A stretch of 30,048 nucleotides of DNA from Armadillidium nasatum (taxonomy: Eukaryota > Arthropoda > Malacostraca > Isopoda > Armadillidiidae): NCBI GenBank assembly GCA_009176605.1, contig SEYY01019038.1:1-30048 (forward strand). The letters run 5' to 3'. Below, piece after piece: positions 1-14,048 of the stretch (positions within the stretch are counted from its first letter, which is position 1; every line of letters starts with the position of its first letter). The notes under the pieces are model-generated. The model saw nothing but the letters and a program-made list of their open reading frames with translations, did no database searches and was not told the origin of the DNA. Both the position numbers and the translations under genes were made by a program.

Positions 1-1103
<1,103 letters not shown>

Positions 1104-1259
1104 GGAAAAAAGACCAGAAGCCTGCTAATTTCCACTACAGTTGGAGAAATATAAATTTATCAATTAAAGGCCAACGTGAAGCCATACAGCGTTTCAAGGT
1201 ATGTAAATCAAAAGAAGTTGAAAAAATAGATAAATCAAAGATAAAGAATTAACCTGTAG

Positions 1260-1800
1260 AGTACATGAAAGATTGAGCAGAGCAGTTAAGTCTAGGGTCA
1301 GAGAGTTGGACAGAAAAAGGATGAGACTGTGAAAAAAGGCGTGCTGCACAACCCTTTGTCAACGAAGGATGTAAGCGACTGGAGAGTTCTGAAGAGCAGT
1401 GTCTGTTGTAATAGTATATGAAGAGTGACGCAACATTTTGAAGGGAAGAATGAGATTGTGGAGCTAATGTTGAAAAGCCCTAGATGTGAAGTATACAGGA
1501 CTGAACAACACCCTTATAAAGAGCAAGCAACTTGGGTTGTGTAAAGAAATTTTGAAGACGCCTCAGAACACCCAACCTCTGGGAAGCTTCTTTATAAAGT
1601 AGAAATGTGATCTTTCCAAGAAAGATCACAAAAAAAAGATACACCAAGAATATTAAGGACAGACGAAGGTTTAAGTTGTGTGCTTTATATATTAATAGTG
1701 TTGTATGGAAGGATGTGTCAAATAGAAAGATGGAGAAAGTGAGTTTTTTGAGGAATTGAAAATGATCATCTTTTCTCTGCCCCAATTTGAAATACGCGAA
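1260..1800 (-). pseudogene. non-LTR retrotransposon reverse transcriptase, 3' remnant
   Basis: Read on the minus strand, pieces in different frames match the C-terminal end of a jockey/CR1-type ORF2. In order they are a segment with QRLGVLRRLQNFF followed by LLALYKG (around 1510-1590), a VASL stretch, a HCSSELSSR stretch (around 1390-1420) and a short FSQSHPFSVQL tail (around 1320-1350). The same landmarks occur in the plus-strand fragment at 5176-5747, so the two are copies of related elements. The frame is broken repeatedly and no catalytic reverse transcriptase motif remains, so this is a dead fragment. The family call rests on remembered resemblance; a translated search would settle the clade. 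Confidence 0.7.
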
Positions 1801-3012
1801 AAATCAGAGGTTTGTTGTCTCAAAGGCCACCCTCTTTGCATCAATAACTGCTGTTTTTGGAAGGAGTATTTTTCAGATACTTAAACAGGAACCAATTTGT
1901 ATTTTCACTGATTTCTAAACTTTATTAATTCATATGAATTATTACTTAACTTATATTAACTAGTGATATCAATTTATTTATTGTATTTAAATTTTTCACT
2001 GGTATTACTGGAGAATATGTCAATATATTTTAAAGTGATTTTGATATTTAAATGCATCGTTCTTATCATAAATTTATCAAATATAGTTTGTGTTTCTTGA
2101 ATTCAACATGCTGCTGGAAGGTACTTTCAAAGTCCTTTGCAAAAGGTGTTCAAGGGAATTTAAGCAGGTAAAATTTTAAATGAAAATCTTTCTTCTTCGA
2201 AGGTAAGAATATTTAAATATTATATTTAATATTTATTCTTTAAGTCAAATTCTATAAATTCATTGATGCTTGATTACTACTAGTGCAAGCTTAATAATTC
2301 TGCATTGTGTTGGGATTCTTTAACAAAAATTCAAAGACTTTATAGGAATTTTATCTCTAAACCTTCTATCTTTTCTATCAGGAGCTCTTTTTTACTCCTC
2401 ATATTCTACGACTCCTTACAGAAGGCGAGTGCCATTCCAGCAGAAGACTTGAAAAGACAAAACAAGATACAGAGATAAGGTGATCAAATGAACCCAGAGG
2501 AGGAAAGGATTAAACACTATAAGGAGAAAGATCGGAGGTTAAACACAAGGTCAAATATGTTGGAATCTTCCCCAAGATACAAGTAGTGAGTTCAACTGCT
2601 GAAAGGTTATGAAACAAAAAATGGTAGGAGAACTCACCAGCTTTATCATGAGAACAAGAGGAAAGCCACTGGTGTTAGTAAACACTGAAATAATCCAAAA
2701 TGATGACTTCTAGGAAAAGAGAAGAAAGATATGCTTTATTTTGAAGTTTAGATAGTCAAAGAGTTTATAAAATCAGTAGAATTAGGTGATGAATTAGTTG
2801 TAGATTGGCAAAAGAACCTAAGCTATTAAAAAGAAAACTCAGACACATCAAAATTTGATAACATCATTGATATATATGGAAAATATCCAACTTTGGTTAA
2901 AAATTGAGGGTAGTGACAGGAGAAGAAAACAGTAGGGTGAAAATAAACTGGAATTGATAAGGAAACATTTCAATACTCCTATCAATGATAAACTCCTTCT
3001 ACATACTGGTAC
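1801..3012. other. no recognised gene; probable intron of the minus-strand host gene
   Basis: This stretch follows the 5' splice site that ends the exon at 3013-3174 on the minus strand, so it is probably intron. I looked on the minus strand for zinc-finger exons (Cys-x2-Cys and His pairs) and found none. It is AT-rich, with a slightly purine-rich part around 2440-2720, and has no convincing open frame. Confidence 0.4.
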
Positions 3013-3174
3013 CTGATTTTCATTTACTGCAGAACTCGGCTCAAGAAGTTCATCAATCATAGAATCTTCTTCCTCAATACCTAAAGATTTATCTTTCGCT
3101 TCAACAATATCAAAAGGCTCATCTTTCACTTCAATCTCTCTTTTGATAGTGATATTTGCAAGGTAATTTCTCTC
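3013..3174 (-). CDS. host gene internal coding exon (acidic, zinc-finger-protein-like N-terminal region)
   Basis: On the minus strand a 3' splice site (CAG at 3177-3175) opens a 162-nt, 54-codon exon that is free of stops and ends in CAG before GTACC at 3012-3008. Both ends are in phase 0, matching the exon at 3682-3792. The product is strongly acidic, with the phrase TIKREIEVKDEPFD followed by an EEED stretch. Arthropod C2H2 zinc-finger proteins often begin with such IKxEIEVKDEP phrases ahead of the finger array; that is a resemblance, not proof, and no finger is present here. The donor GTACC is weaker than the one after the upstream exon. The rest of the gene presumably lies beyond position 1. 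Confidence 0.6.
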
Positions 3175-3681
3175 CTGTTCAAAACATTTTACAAAACCAA
3201 TAATAATAAAAATAAATAAAAATAAAAATAAATAAAAAATACAGTAAATTAGTTTATTTCAGGTTAGGTATTAAATTAAAGACAGAAGAAAACCAAAGGT
3301 GAACTTACTGATCCAAGTTTAAGATGTGGTTGATTATTAATACTGAAGCAAGGACATTAATACATTTCAAATAAATATGGAAATAATATCCCTAAGGGAT
3401 TTTTGTGGTAGTTTACTCCATTATGTCAATTATTCAAGTTAATAACTTTAAAGTTAGATATTAAGATAAAAAAACTTTAATTTAAAAAAAAAAATACAAT
3501 ATTTGAAAAAAAGTAAAACTAAACAGGTTTGTTTTTGAGAAATCATTTTTTACCTCTTTCATACCAATAATAGTTTTTATCAATCAAATCACAATAACAT
3601 TAAGAGAGAAATAAATTTATAATTTCTATAATAGGTCAATTGTCTTTAAGACTATAATTCAATAATAATAATTTTTCATAC

Positions 3682-3792
3682 CTGAAGTTCGTCATTTCTT
3701 AAAACTTGACCTAAGCAATGGGTGATCTTTCTATCATCTTCAGTAAATTCTAAAATCTCATCCTTAATTTCAGTTTCGTGCTTGAAATCCAT
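3682..3792 (-). CDS. host gene first coding exon (start codon exon)
   Basis: The minus strand has an ATG at 3792-3790 followed by 37 codons ending exactly at CAG before GTATG (3681-3677), a consensus 5' splice site. The peptide begins MDFKHETEIKDEILEF and is acidic, in keeping with the next exon (3013-3174), which it joins in phase 0 across a 507-bp intron. Upstream of the ATG a TTTATTTTATCAG tract ends at 3825, so the exon may begin at 3824 with a 32-nt 5' UTR portion. Function cannot be named. The best guess is a nuclear zinc-finger or other DNA-binding protein, based only on the acidic IKxE-type leader. Confidence 0.6.
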
Positions 3793-4368
3793 TATAAAAT
3801 CAGTATTATTTTTTAATAAATTCTCTGATAAAATAAATAATTCAAATTAGCGTCTATTCCTGAAAATTCTTATTAGAGAACATAAGAATATACTCTTTAT
3901 TACACAGTGTACGAAACCATATATACGAAATTTTAAAAATAAAATTTCTAAAAGCAATTAATAAGAATGAAAAAGACTTTCTAGACTTTTTACACTTCTA
4001 GTAAGAATTTCCTCTTACTTGGGCTCCACACCCACCCATTTCAATACACTTTATGACACACTTTTCTCTTTGATTGTACTTTGATCTATTTTGCTTGAAA
4101 CTTTAGTTTTATCTGTTCCAACATATAATTTAATTCTACTTTCTCTCAAAATCAATGGCCAATAATATGGGTATAAAATGAAATTGTTAAAAAACCTTTG
4201 CTCAATTTATGAAAACATCAGGATTTTTGTTTTCTTTTTTCTGAATCCTCTAGAAAATTAAATAGGAAATAAATTTTTCTTATTTTATATAGATCTGAAG
4301 GTACTGTAAAGTGGAGTAATTGCAAACTGAAATTGAAAATGTGGACAGTGGCCAAAAGTTGGCCTTAT
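3793..4368. other. no recognised gene upstream of the minus-strand ATG exon
   Basis: AT-rich sequence, probably intron or 5' flank of the minus-strand host gene. Apart from the candidate 3' splice site ending at 3825 on the minus strand, I see nothing that can be named. Confidence 0.4.
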
Positions 4369-4437
4369 AATACGAAATATGCATTTTAAAATCTCTGATT
4401 ACAATACGAAATATGAATTTTAAAATCTTTAAATCAG
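4369..4437. repeat. two-copy tandem duplication, 34-bp period
   Basis: The phrase AATACGAAATATG, followed by an ATTTTAAAATCT run, occurs at 4369 and again at 4403 with a few mismatches. It is a small local duplication. Confidence 0.75.
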
Positions 4438-4492
4438 AAGTGGAGAATTGAATTCAGAGTCTCGAGTGAATTATATATATATATTTACTCGA

Positions 4493-4494
<2 letters not shown>

Positions 4495-4530
<36 letters not shown>
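4495..4530. repeat. T homopolymer, 36 bases
   Basis: An uninterrupted T run just ahead of a long (TA)n array. On the minus strand it would read as a poly(A) tail, so it may mark the 3' end of a retroposed copy, but no body of such an element is recognisable beside it. Confidence 0.9.
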
Positions 4531-4532
<2 letters not shown>

Positions 4533-4536
4533 TATT

Positions 4537-5175
<639 letters not shown>

Positions 5176-5747
5176 CTTGTCTACTGTTGTCAGTCTCTAA
5201 CTTTGGTTCCATTTGTCTTGTGTTGCTGCTTACTGTAGCTTGTCTTCCACACACCTATGATATCTTCTTCAAAAAGACTCAACTCAAACCTTCATCTCTC
5301 CTTAATATTCTTGGTGTTTCTTTTTCTTGTGATCTTTCTTTTAAAGAGGTTGGGTGTTCTGAGACGCCTTCAGTATTTCTTCACATCACCCCAGTTGCTT
5401 GCTCTGTATAGGGGTATTGTTTGCCTCTGTATGGAGTATGAGTCATACATCTGGGGCAGTTCCACTCATACAGCTATCCTTGAGAAGGTGGAGTCTAGGA
5501 CTTTTTGTCTTATCAACTCCTGCTTTCACTAATTCTCTCCAGTCTCTTTCTGCCCATCAAATTGTTGCGTCACTCTATACTATCACTATTACAATGGACA
5601 CTGCTCTTCTGAACTCTCTTGTCGTATACCTCCTCCATTGAGAAGGGCTCATGTGACTCGTCTTTCTACACAGTCTCATCCTTTCTCTATCCAACTCTCG
5701 GCACAAGCTCAAATGGGGAAACTCTCTCTGAAAAAAAAAAAATGGAA
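5176..5747 (+). pseudogene. non-LTR retrotransposon reverse transcriptase, 3' remnant
   Basis: Plus-strand pieces in shifting frames match the C-terminal part of a jockey/CR1-like ORF2. Around 5343-5410 there is RLGVLRRLQYFF then LLALYRG. Around 5430-5500 there is MEYESYIWGSSTHTA then EKVESR. Around 5600-5635 there is CSSELSCR, and around 5640-5690 a THPFS-like tail. At least three frame breaks and an in-frame stop near 5527 make it non-functional. It ends in an A run (5730-5741) before TGGAAAAT, which may be the element's 3' tail. The same 3' end appears inverted at 6047-6117. Related to the minus-strand remnant at 1260-1800. Confidence 0.7.
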
Positions 5748-5769
5748 AATACCCCAAATCGTAGAAAAG

Positions 5770-5834
5770 GAAAAGTATTCGACAATATCATCATCACTCA
5801 CGGGTCGGGGGTACGGGGGGCAGAGCCCCCCGTA
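5770..5834. repeat. GC-rich hairpin repeat, copy 1
   Basis: In a very AT-rich setting, TACGGGGGG (5812-5820) pairs perfectly with CCCCCCGTA (5826-5834) across the loop CAGAG. The roughly 35 bases before it (ATCATCATCACTCACGGGTC and onward) match the sequence before copy 2 at 6925-6974, so this is a dispersed repeat end rather than a chance palindrome. Its family is unknown to me; hairpins of this kind occur near transposon termini. Confidence 0.7.
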
Positions 5835-6046
5835 GACATATGCTGGGTATAACACCCAATTTAAGTTTTTTAGTTCATCAATTGTCGTAAAAAAACATTT
5901 TTTTTAAACATCTTACTTTGAACCACAGTAAAAATTTTGTGGATCCTCAAACTGGAGCTTACACCCAAAATATAGAGGCTACATGGAGTGTACTTAAATA
6001 TAAAAATTAAAAAATATATTTATATATGTATATATATATTTTTTTT

Positions 6047-6117
6047 TATTATTTTCCATTTTTTTTTTTCACAGAGAGAGTTTCCCCATTTGAGCTTGAA
6101 CCCAACTCTCTATCCCC
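6047..6117 (-). repeat. inverted copy of the non-LTR 3' end at 5688-5747
   Basis: The reverse complement carries AGCTCAAATGGGGAAACTCT, then CTCTG, an A run and TGGAAAAT, matching the end of the plus-strand fragment at 5688-5747 with few changes. It is a second, opposite copy of the element's 3' end. Confidence 0.75.
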
Positions 6118-6137
6118 AGACTTAACCACTATGTTCA

Positions 6138-6262
<125 letters not shown>

Positions 6263-6365
6263 CTAAGCTACAATGTTGGATTTGTACTTTATACTTTGTT
6301 CTATATTAAAGTGACCTAGGTCAAGGTTCATTTTGCACAATAATTACCATATGCATAAGCATTAA

Positions 6366-6427
6366 AAGGAAATCAACAATTTATTCCAATATATACAAGG
6401 AAATCAACAATTTATATCAATATGTCT
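6366..6427. repeat. two-copy tandem duplication, 31-bp period
   Basis: AAGGAAATCAACAATTTAT is found at 6366 and again at 6397, each followed by a CAATAT-type phrase. Confidence 0.8.
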
Positions 6428-6566
6428 GAAAAAAATTACATAAGGTATTTTATTTATTAAACACATATAATAAAGCACTAATAAAACCAGTATCAAATTT
6501 ATTCAAATTCTTAAAACATTTAAACATTTATACCATAGTATCGTGTTTATACTCATTCCTCACTAG

Positions 6567-6760
6567 TAGGGATGCCGAAAAAGTTTCGATATATATCGAT
6601 ATAAATATTTTTTTACGATAGTATCGAAAAAATATCGATTATATTTTCAAACTCGATATATCGATATATCGATATTTTATCTTCAGTATCGAACCAACGA
6701 TATTTTTTTTTAACTTCTAGAAATTTTTAGTAGTTATCTGTTCCTTTATAAAATTGTAGC
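6567..6760 (+). mobile_element. CGATAT-rich palindromic element, left end only (copy A)
   Basis: It begins TAGGGATGCCGAAAAAGTTT, continues with TCGATATATATCGATATAAA, GATAGTATCGAAAAAATATC and CAGTATCGAACCAACGATAT, and ends near TTATCTGTTCCTTTATAAA. The same order of phrases forms the left arm of the element at 8872-9315. No inverted right arm was found nearby, so this looks like a half element. The TAGGGATG end resembles hAT-type termini, an inference only. Confidence 0.65.
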
Positions 6761-6875
6761 AGGCAGAGTTTTCCTCGTCTTATTGTATTTTAAAACTATA
6801 CTATGAGTTTTGAACCTAACGTGAGCTTACCGCGCTTCTTTTGTTGAAACTAAAAATAGAAAAGTTAAAATTTGT

Positions 6876-6899
6876 AAAAAAAAAAAAAAAAAAAAAAAA
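6876..6899. repeat. A homopolymer, 24 bases
   Basis: An uninterrupted A run before AGATAAAGAATAAAATTAAA. It could be the tail of a retroposed sequence, but no element body is recognised upstream. Confidence 0.9.
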
Positions 6900-6924
6900 G
6901 AGATAAAGAATAAAATTAAAAATT

Positions 6925-6974
6925 TTATCACCACCACTCATGGATCAGGGGAACAGGGGGCAGAGCCCCCCGTA
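6925..6974. repeat. GC-rich hairpin repeat, copy 2
   Basis: ATCACCACCACTCATGGATC leads into a G5 run (6956-6960), the loop CAGAG and a C6 run (6966-6971), then GTA. It matches copy 1 at 5770-5834 along about 50 bases, with a slightly shorter perfect stem. Confidence 0.7.
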
Positions 6975-7204
6975 AATAAACGATCATGTGCCATGCATTT
7001 GTAACTTTTTTCTATTTTTAGATGTAGAACTTAATTAGTAACCATGGATTAGTAACCCATTAACATGAAAGTACTGACAACCTTTAAAGAAATACATCAT
7101 TGTGCGTGTTTCTGCCATATTGAAAGATCTTTTGATGTCACATTGAAAAAAAATAATTTTTATAAGTTTTAACAATTTTTTTTAATTAAAATTTTTTTTT
7201 CTAA

Positions 7205-7736
7205 CAAAATCATGTCATTCGTCAATTAACCATAAATAAAATCAGATTTCATTTTCGTATTTAGGCTGGGTAGAAAAAAAAAACTTGGGGGCCCCCTTCA
7301 CTAAAGTATTGCCTATTTTGTCTTTTATATTTTCAATATAAGGAAAAATACAGACTCATAGTCATAGACTAAACTATTACCCTTATTGTTTTTATATAAC
7401 TAATTTTTCTTTTTTTTCTAATTCAATAAATTGAATAACATGATAACTGAAAAGTAAATTAATTAAAACATGTGCATTCTGTTTCAAGTTCAATTTTCAA
7501 ACAACTGTACATGCATTGATGAAATACACACGGAATTAATAAGCCACGGTCAATAGGCTGGTGCTACCTAACGATCATTAATCTCCTACAAATAAGTAAA
7601 TTGAGAAAACAAGATTCTATAATAAGGAAATCATGAGGTGAACACGGCACTATGAAAATGTAACAGCATGAAGAGCCACTTCCAGATGTCTTTGTCTCCA
7701 ATATCCAACCCCAAGGTCATAAAATTTTAACTATGG
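7205..7736 (+). repeat. left arm of a large inverted repeat (about 0.53 kb)
   Basis: Read forward it matches the reverse complement of 10558-11072 throughout, with scattered substitutions and small indels. Landmarks include GGGGGCCCCCTTCACTAAAG, TACAGACTCATAGTCATAGA, CAAGTTCAATTTTCAAACAA and AGAGCCACTTCCAGATGTCT. Homology stops near TCATGTCATTCG on the outer side and near AAAATTTTAAC on the inner side. No coding potential is evident. It is either two opposite copies of one dispersed repeat or the long terminal arms of a single element of about 3.9 kb. Confidence 0.85.
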
Positions 7737-8689
7737 AAAATCCTTATATTTTTGATTTAATTAAATATTTTATGATTTAAAGATAAAGCCATTTTTTGGT
7801 TTACATATTTTTTTCTTAGTGAAATACAAAATCTCTCGGTTAAAATTTGAGGTGACTAAAATTTCCCTAAAACTAGATTCCCATTATGAATGGCAACAAA
7901 AAAAAGCTTGTTAGGCGATTTTTGAACACGCTAGACTTACTTGCTCTTATAACTCAGAACTCGTTAGAAAACAAAATTGAAATGTAAGAGTTCTTTAATA
8001 ATTATATCAACCTCATCGACTTAGATCTTCCAGAGAACGTAATGTATTTAACTATTAAGTGACCTTTCTTTGAATAATAATTGTTTATTTAGATATTAGG
8101 ACTTTGAATTTGGGCTCTGATTACTATATTGGAACTAAGACATTGACAGTCTTACTCTTTATTTGATTTGCATTGTTTGATCTTAACTTTTAGCAAAGAG
8201 TAGGCTTGTTAGGTATTCTATGGGGTTTTAAAATTTGACTATAATACTTGACTAACATTTTTAAAAGTTCTAAGTTGTAACTGGAGTTAGGATTTATTGC
8301 CCTGATGTTTGGATGGCAATTGTTCTGTTAAGAAAGGTACTATTTGTCTTTTAAAGTACTTATTAAATTAAATAAAGTCTTTAACGTTTAAAGGCACTTC
8401 TCCCTAAAGAACTTTTTATGGAAAACAACTAAAAGTTATACTATGAATTTGGCTAGAAGCTCATTTTAATATTTGGTGAGTTACTTTAGATTTTTTATTG
8501 TTTACAATTACTATTTTTCTTTAGGCTAATATATCTAATATTTGGTTTGTTACTATAAAAACATCTTTAGGACAGACAGTCACATTACTGTCTTATTCTC
8601 CGCGATTTCTGTTTACAAGCAAATCGCAAACATAACAGCACCAAGACAAAAAACATTGAAAATAGAGGCCTACTTTATACTTAAATTAA
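7737..8689. other. no recognised feature inside the inverted-repeat loop
   Basis: AT-rich sequence between the left arm and the GC-rich segment at 8690. I see no transposase or other gene. The short open frame starting near 8542 shows no familiar motif. Confidence 0.4.
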
Positions 8690-8862
8690 GGAAGCGGTGG
8701 AGAGCGCCTCCAGTTCTCGGAGCGTGCGGATCGCTCGCTCTGAGCTGGTGGTGGGCTGAAGGGCAGTATTTTAACTATTTTGTCTTACTCTGGAAGGATG
8801 GCATATGCCCTCGTTGGTGAGGTCCTCTCTCAGAAACAAAACAAACAAAAGGACGCCGAATC
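8690..8862 (+). repeat. GC-rich segment with A-rich tail, SINE-like candidate
   Basis: About 130 bases of much higher GC content (GGAGCGTGCGGATCGCTCGC, GAGCTGGTGGTGGGCTGAAG, GCATATGCCCTCGTTGGTGA) end in an AAACAAAACAAACAAAAGGA tail and abut element B at 8872. GC-rich body plus A-rich tail is typical of short retroposons, but I could not fold a tRNA or match a 7SL or 5S promoter. An exon fragment is possible. Confidence 0.3.
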
Positions 8863-8871
8863 AGTATCGAT

Positions 8872-9315
8872 TAGGGATTCCGAAGGAGTTTCGATATATA
8901 TCGATATAAATATTTTTTTATGATAGTATCGAAAAATATCAATGATATTTTTAAAACCGATATATCGATATTTTATCCTCAATATCGAACCAACGATATA
9001 TTATTTTTTACTTCTAAAAATTTTAAGTAGTTTTCTGCCGGCCCGTCCTCTCCTGAATCAAACAAAACGTCACAATCATCCAACATTCACCCACATAAAA
9101 AATAACAAAATTTGTTTAAATTTTATTTTATAAAGGAACAGAAAACTACTTAAAATTTACAAAGAAAAAATTTAAATAAATAAAAAAATCGTTGATTCGA
9201 TACTGAGGGTAAAATATCGATACATCGACTTTAAAAATATCATCGAAATTTTTTCGATACTATCGTAAGAAAAATATTGATATCGATATATATCGGAACA
9301 TATTCGTCATCCCTC
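8872..9315. mobile_element. palindromic CGATAT-rich MITE (copy B)
   Basis: The left arm starts TAGGGATTCCGAAGGAGTTT and runs to about 9040. The right arm (about 9135-9315) is its inverted partner and ends in CGTCATCCCTC. Both arms hold TCGATATATATCGATAT, the GATAGTATCGAAAAA phrase and a CGATATTTTA block. The unique centre includes CCGTCCTCTCCTGAATCAAA and is shared with copy C at 10006-10520. No transposase is encoded, so it would depend on a partner. An 8-bp target duplication, as hAT elements make, was not found, so the superfamily is unproven. Confidence 0.7.
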
Positions 9316-9524
9316 TGAAGTCTGAAATGATGTTTGTGCATAGGGTGCCACAACTTTTTCCTTTGCAACCATCCTTGGTGGCTAGGGAATTCCATCTAAA
9401 GATTTTCCATATTTGATGAAGTACCTATACTTCACCTCCCAAATTGACAAAATATGATAACTGACTTAGGCCATTGTCTAGATCTGTTCTGAGACTGACG
9501 AAGACTCTTTGGTGACTCTTCCAC

Positions 9525-9880
9525 CATAAGGTGACCATATTTTTCTAAATAAAAATCGGGACTCTCCTGAACATTGCCCCCCACCCGCTATCAAAATATC
9601 ATGCCCGTAAAGGTTTTAATGGGATGTATAAAGGAGGGTGATTTTTAATATGAAGAAGAAATACGAATGTTATTTTTAAAACCAAGTAATATGGTTTATT
9701 AGTTAAGGACATTCTACAAAAAATATATATATTTTTGCCTTAATCTGCTCCCACTCACTGCGCACTCAGGCTGACTGAATAAATAATTTTAGCCAAATCT
9801 AAAAAACGGAACAAAATGTCCTTCCCGATTTCCCCTCTTAAAAAATCGGGACGGATTGTCAATCTACTCTACTATGGTGT
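9525..9880. repeat. probable degraded DNA-transposon remnant
   Basis: AAGGTGACCATATTTTTCTA followed by AATAAAAATCGGGAC near 9530-9562 is echoed by AAAAAATCGGGACGGATTGT at about 9841-9860 and an inverted TCCCGATTTCCCC at about 9826. GGTGACCATAT ends with GGGAC motifs occur in many animal repeats, often hAT-related. The borders are not clear. Confidence 0.3.
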
Positions 9881-10005
9881 CTCACTATGTATGTTTTATT
9901 CATGCACCACTTCGCTTTATCAAACTTCAAGATCTTTAAAGAATTATTCCTGCGGAACATCCCTAAACTTTGCGACGGGCTGTAACACTTGTGGGCGAGT
10001 TTTAG

Positions 10006-10520
<515 letters not shown>

Positions 10521-10557
10521 TTGGCGTCTTTAACATTTTCAATGTTGTTGTCTTGAT

Positions 10558-11072
10558 GCTGTTAAAATTTTATGACCTTGATTATTGGAGACAAAGACAT
10601 CTGGAAGTGGCTCTTCATGCTGTGACATTTTCATAGTGCAGTGTTCACCTCATGATTTCCTTATAATAGAATCTTGTTTTCTCAATTTACTTACTTGTAA
10701 GAGATTAATGGTCGTCAGGCAGCACCGGCCCACCGTGTGTATTTCATTAATGTACAGTTGTTTGAAAATTGAACTTGAAACAGAATGCACATATTTTAAT
10801 TAATTTACTTTTCAGCTATCATGTCATTCAATTTATTTAGAATTTATTGATTTAGAAAAAAAAGGAAAAATTAGTCATATAAAAAACAAAACAAGGGTAA
10901 TAGTTTAGTCTATGACCATGAGTCTGTATTTTTCCTTATATTGAAAATATAAAGACAAAATAGGTAATACTTTAGTGTAGGGGGGCCCGAGTTTTTTTTC
11001 TATTCAGTCTAATTACGAAAATGAAAGCAGATTTTTTTTATGGTTAATCGACGAATGACAAATGATTTAGGT
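10558..11072 (-). repeat. right arm of the large inverted repeat
   Basis: The reverse complement of this segment matches 7205-7736 from end to end. It starts at GTTAAAATTTTATGACC on the inner side and fades out past GACGAATGACAAATGATTT on the outer side. It lies about 40 bases beyond the end of the MITE at 10006-10520. Confidence 0.85.
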
Positions 11073-11654
11073 ATGCTTATTAGGCTTAGGTTAAGAAGTT
11101 GTCTTACAATCTAATATATCGATATTTTGAAATTTTGATTTTTATTAATATTTTTAGTAGTAATTTACCTTTCTTAGTAACAAGATGAATATTAAGAATA
11201 TCAGTGAAATTTGTTTTACAGATTTTAGTCTTCTTGCATTTTTGCAACATTTTAAATTAGTATTTACCGAAAAAGAATGTGACAAGTGTAAATAAATATG
11301 ATATCAAAAATTATATATATATATATAGGTAAAGGTATAGATTGTTTCTGACTTTCGATTGTCCGAAAATATCGATAATCGAAAATATCGGAGAAGCCTA
11401 ACGTAAACAAGAACATTGCCAGAGGTACTATTACACTAGACATACACACAATTATTATTACTTACTTTTCTAGCAGAACCTAATTCGACTTATCATAACC
11501 TGAACTACCGAAGATGTCGTAATTTAACCTAAATAATAATAATAATTTTAATGTACTTATAGTTTGTAACATAACCTAAATTTAAGGTATCTGAACTGAA
11601 AAGAACAAATTACACTTATATCTTGAACAGTCAAAGGTAACTAAAATTTGTTAG

Positions 11655-11925
<271 letters not shown>

Positions 11926-11959
11926 CCTGCCTATAATTAGCCCTAGGCTACTGTAATGA

Positions 11960-12250
11960 TTATTCACTTACATGAGAGATGCCAGCAAATATGTTCGCTA
12001 TGTTCCGCTTTCCCAAGCCGCCTCTTTGGCACCTTCAAAGTTTCCTTGCTCGGACTGTATAGATCCCAAGGAACCTCTTTGTTTCCCGAGAACAAAAGAC
12101 ACAATCGTCCAAGAAACAACTCTGTTACTGGGTGAAGGAAGTTAACAATGATTAGAAAATAACTCCTCCAAAAGTGGAGAAACATGAAACAGCGTACTCA
12201 CCGAATCTGTGACCTTTATTGCCTTTACTGTTACAGGGAACTCATCCAGA
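11960..12250 (-). other. unresolved coding-like segment
   Basis: This stretch has more even base composition than its surroundings and, read on the minus strand, an open frame of 73 codons (12185-11964). It ends just before a perfect GTAAGT (about 11974-11969), and another donor-like GGTGAGTACG sits near 12200. No domain is recognisable. It could be an exon or a fragment of a mobile element. I would not call a gene on this. Confidence 0.25.
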
Positions 12251-12410
12251 TGAAAACAATTAAGAACAAGACAAGAATGAGAACGTTATAAAATTTTATT
12301 CTTTTATGATGGGACTATACAAAAATAAATTATACATAAATATATATTAAACCTACACCTGTTTTATTAATGGAAAAAAGGCCTCTACTAACTAGATAAA
12401 TAATCTCAAT

Positions 12411-13801
<1,391 letters not shown>

Positions 13802-13802
13802 A

Positions 13803-13820
13803 TACCTCCCCACCCGTCGA
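13803..13820 (-). promoter_or_regulatory. polypurine tract of inverted gypsy fragment
   Basis: On the minus strand TCGACGGGTGGGGAGGTA immediately precedes TGAAGTGAAAG. In LTR elements the plus-strand primer lies directly before the 3' LTR, so this marks the 3' end of the fragment whose reading frame is at 14049-14735. The intact element has an analogous G-rich tract ending at 26351. Confidence 0.5.
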
Positions 13821-13871
13821 AAAAGTTTCTTCGACGCAAAATTTTCAAAAAAACGATAATTCAAATAAAAA

Positions 13872-13892
13872 TTTTTTTTTTTTTTTTTTTTT
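13872..13892. repeat. T homopolymer, 21 bases
   Basis: An uninterrupted T run between the purine tract and the reading frame of the inverted gypsy fragment. Confidence 0.9.
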
Positions 13893-14048
13893 CACTTGCT
13901 TTCACAAGTTATTTCCTTAGCCTAAACTAAACCTAATACTACCCAGAGGTAATTTTTCAATATAAACCAAAACGTTCTTTTTTTCTCTTCTTAAAAAAAC
14001 AAAAACTTTCTTTTCTTTAAAAAAAATAAAAACCGTCATTCACTTTCC

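Noticed and set aside
8542-8820. 92-codon open frame including a Trp-rich end
   Set aside because: It spans an AT-rich part and the GC-rich SINE-like segment, with no motif or splice evidence.
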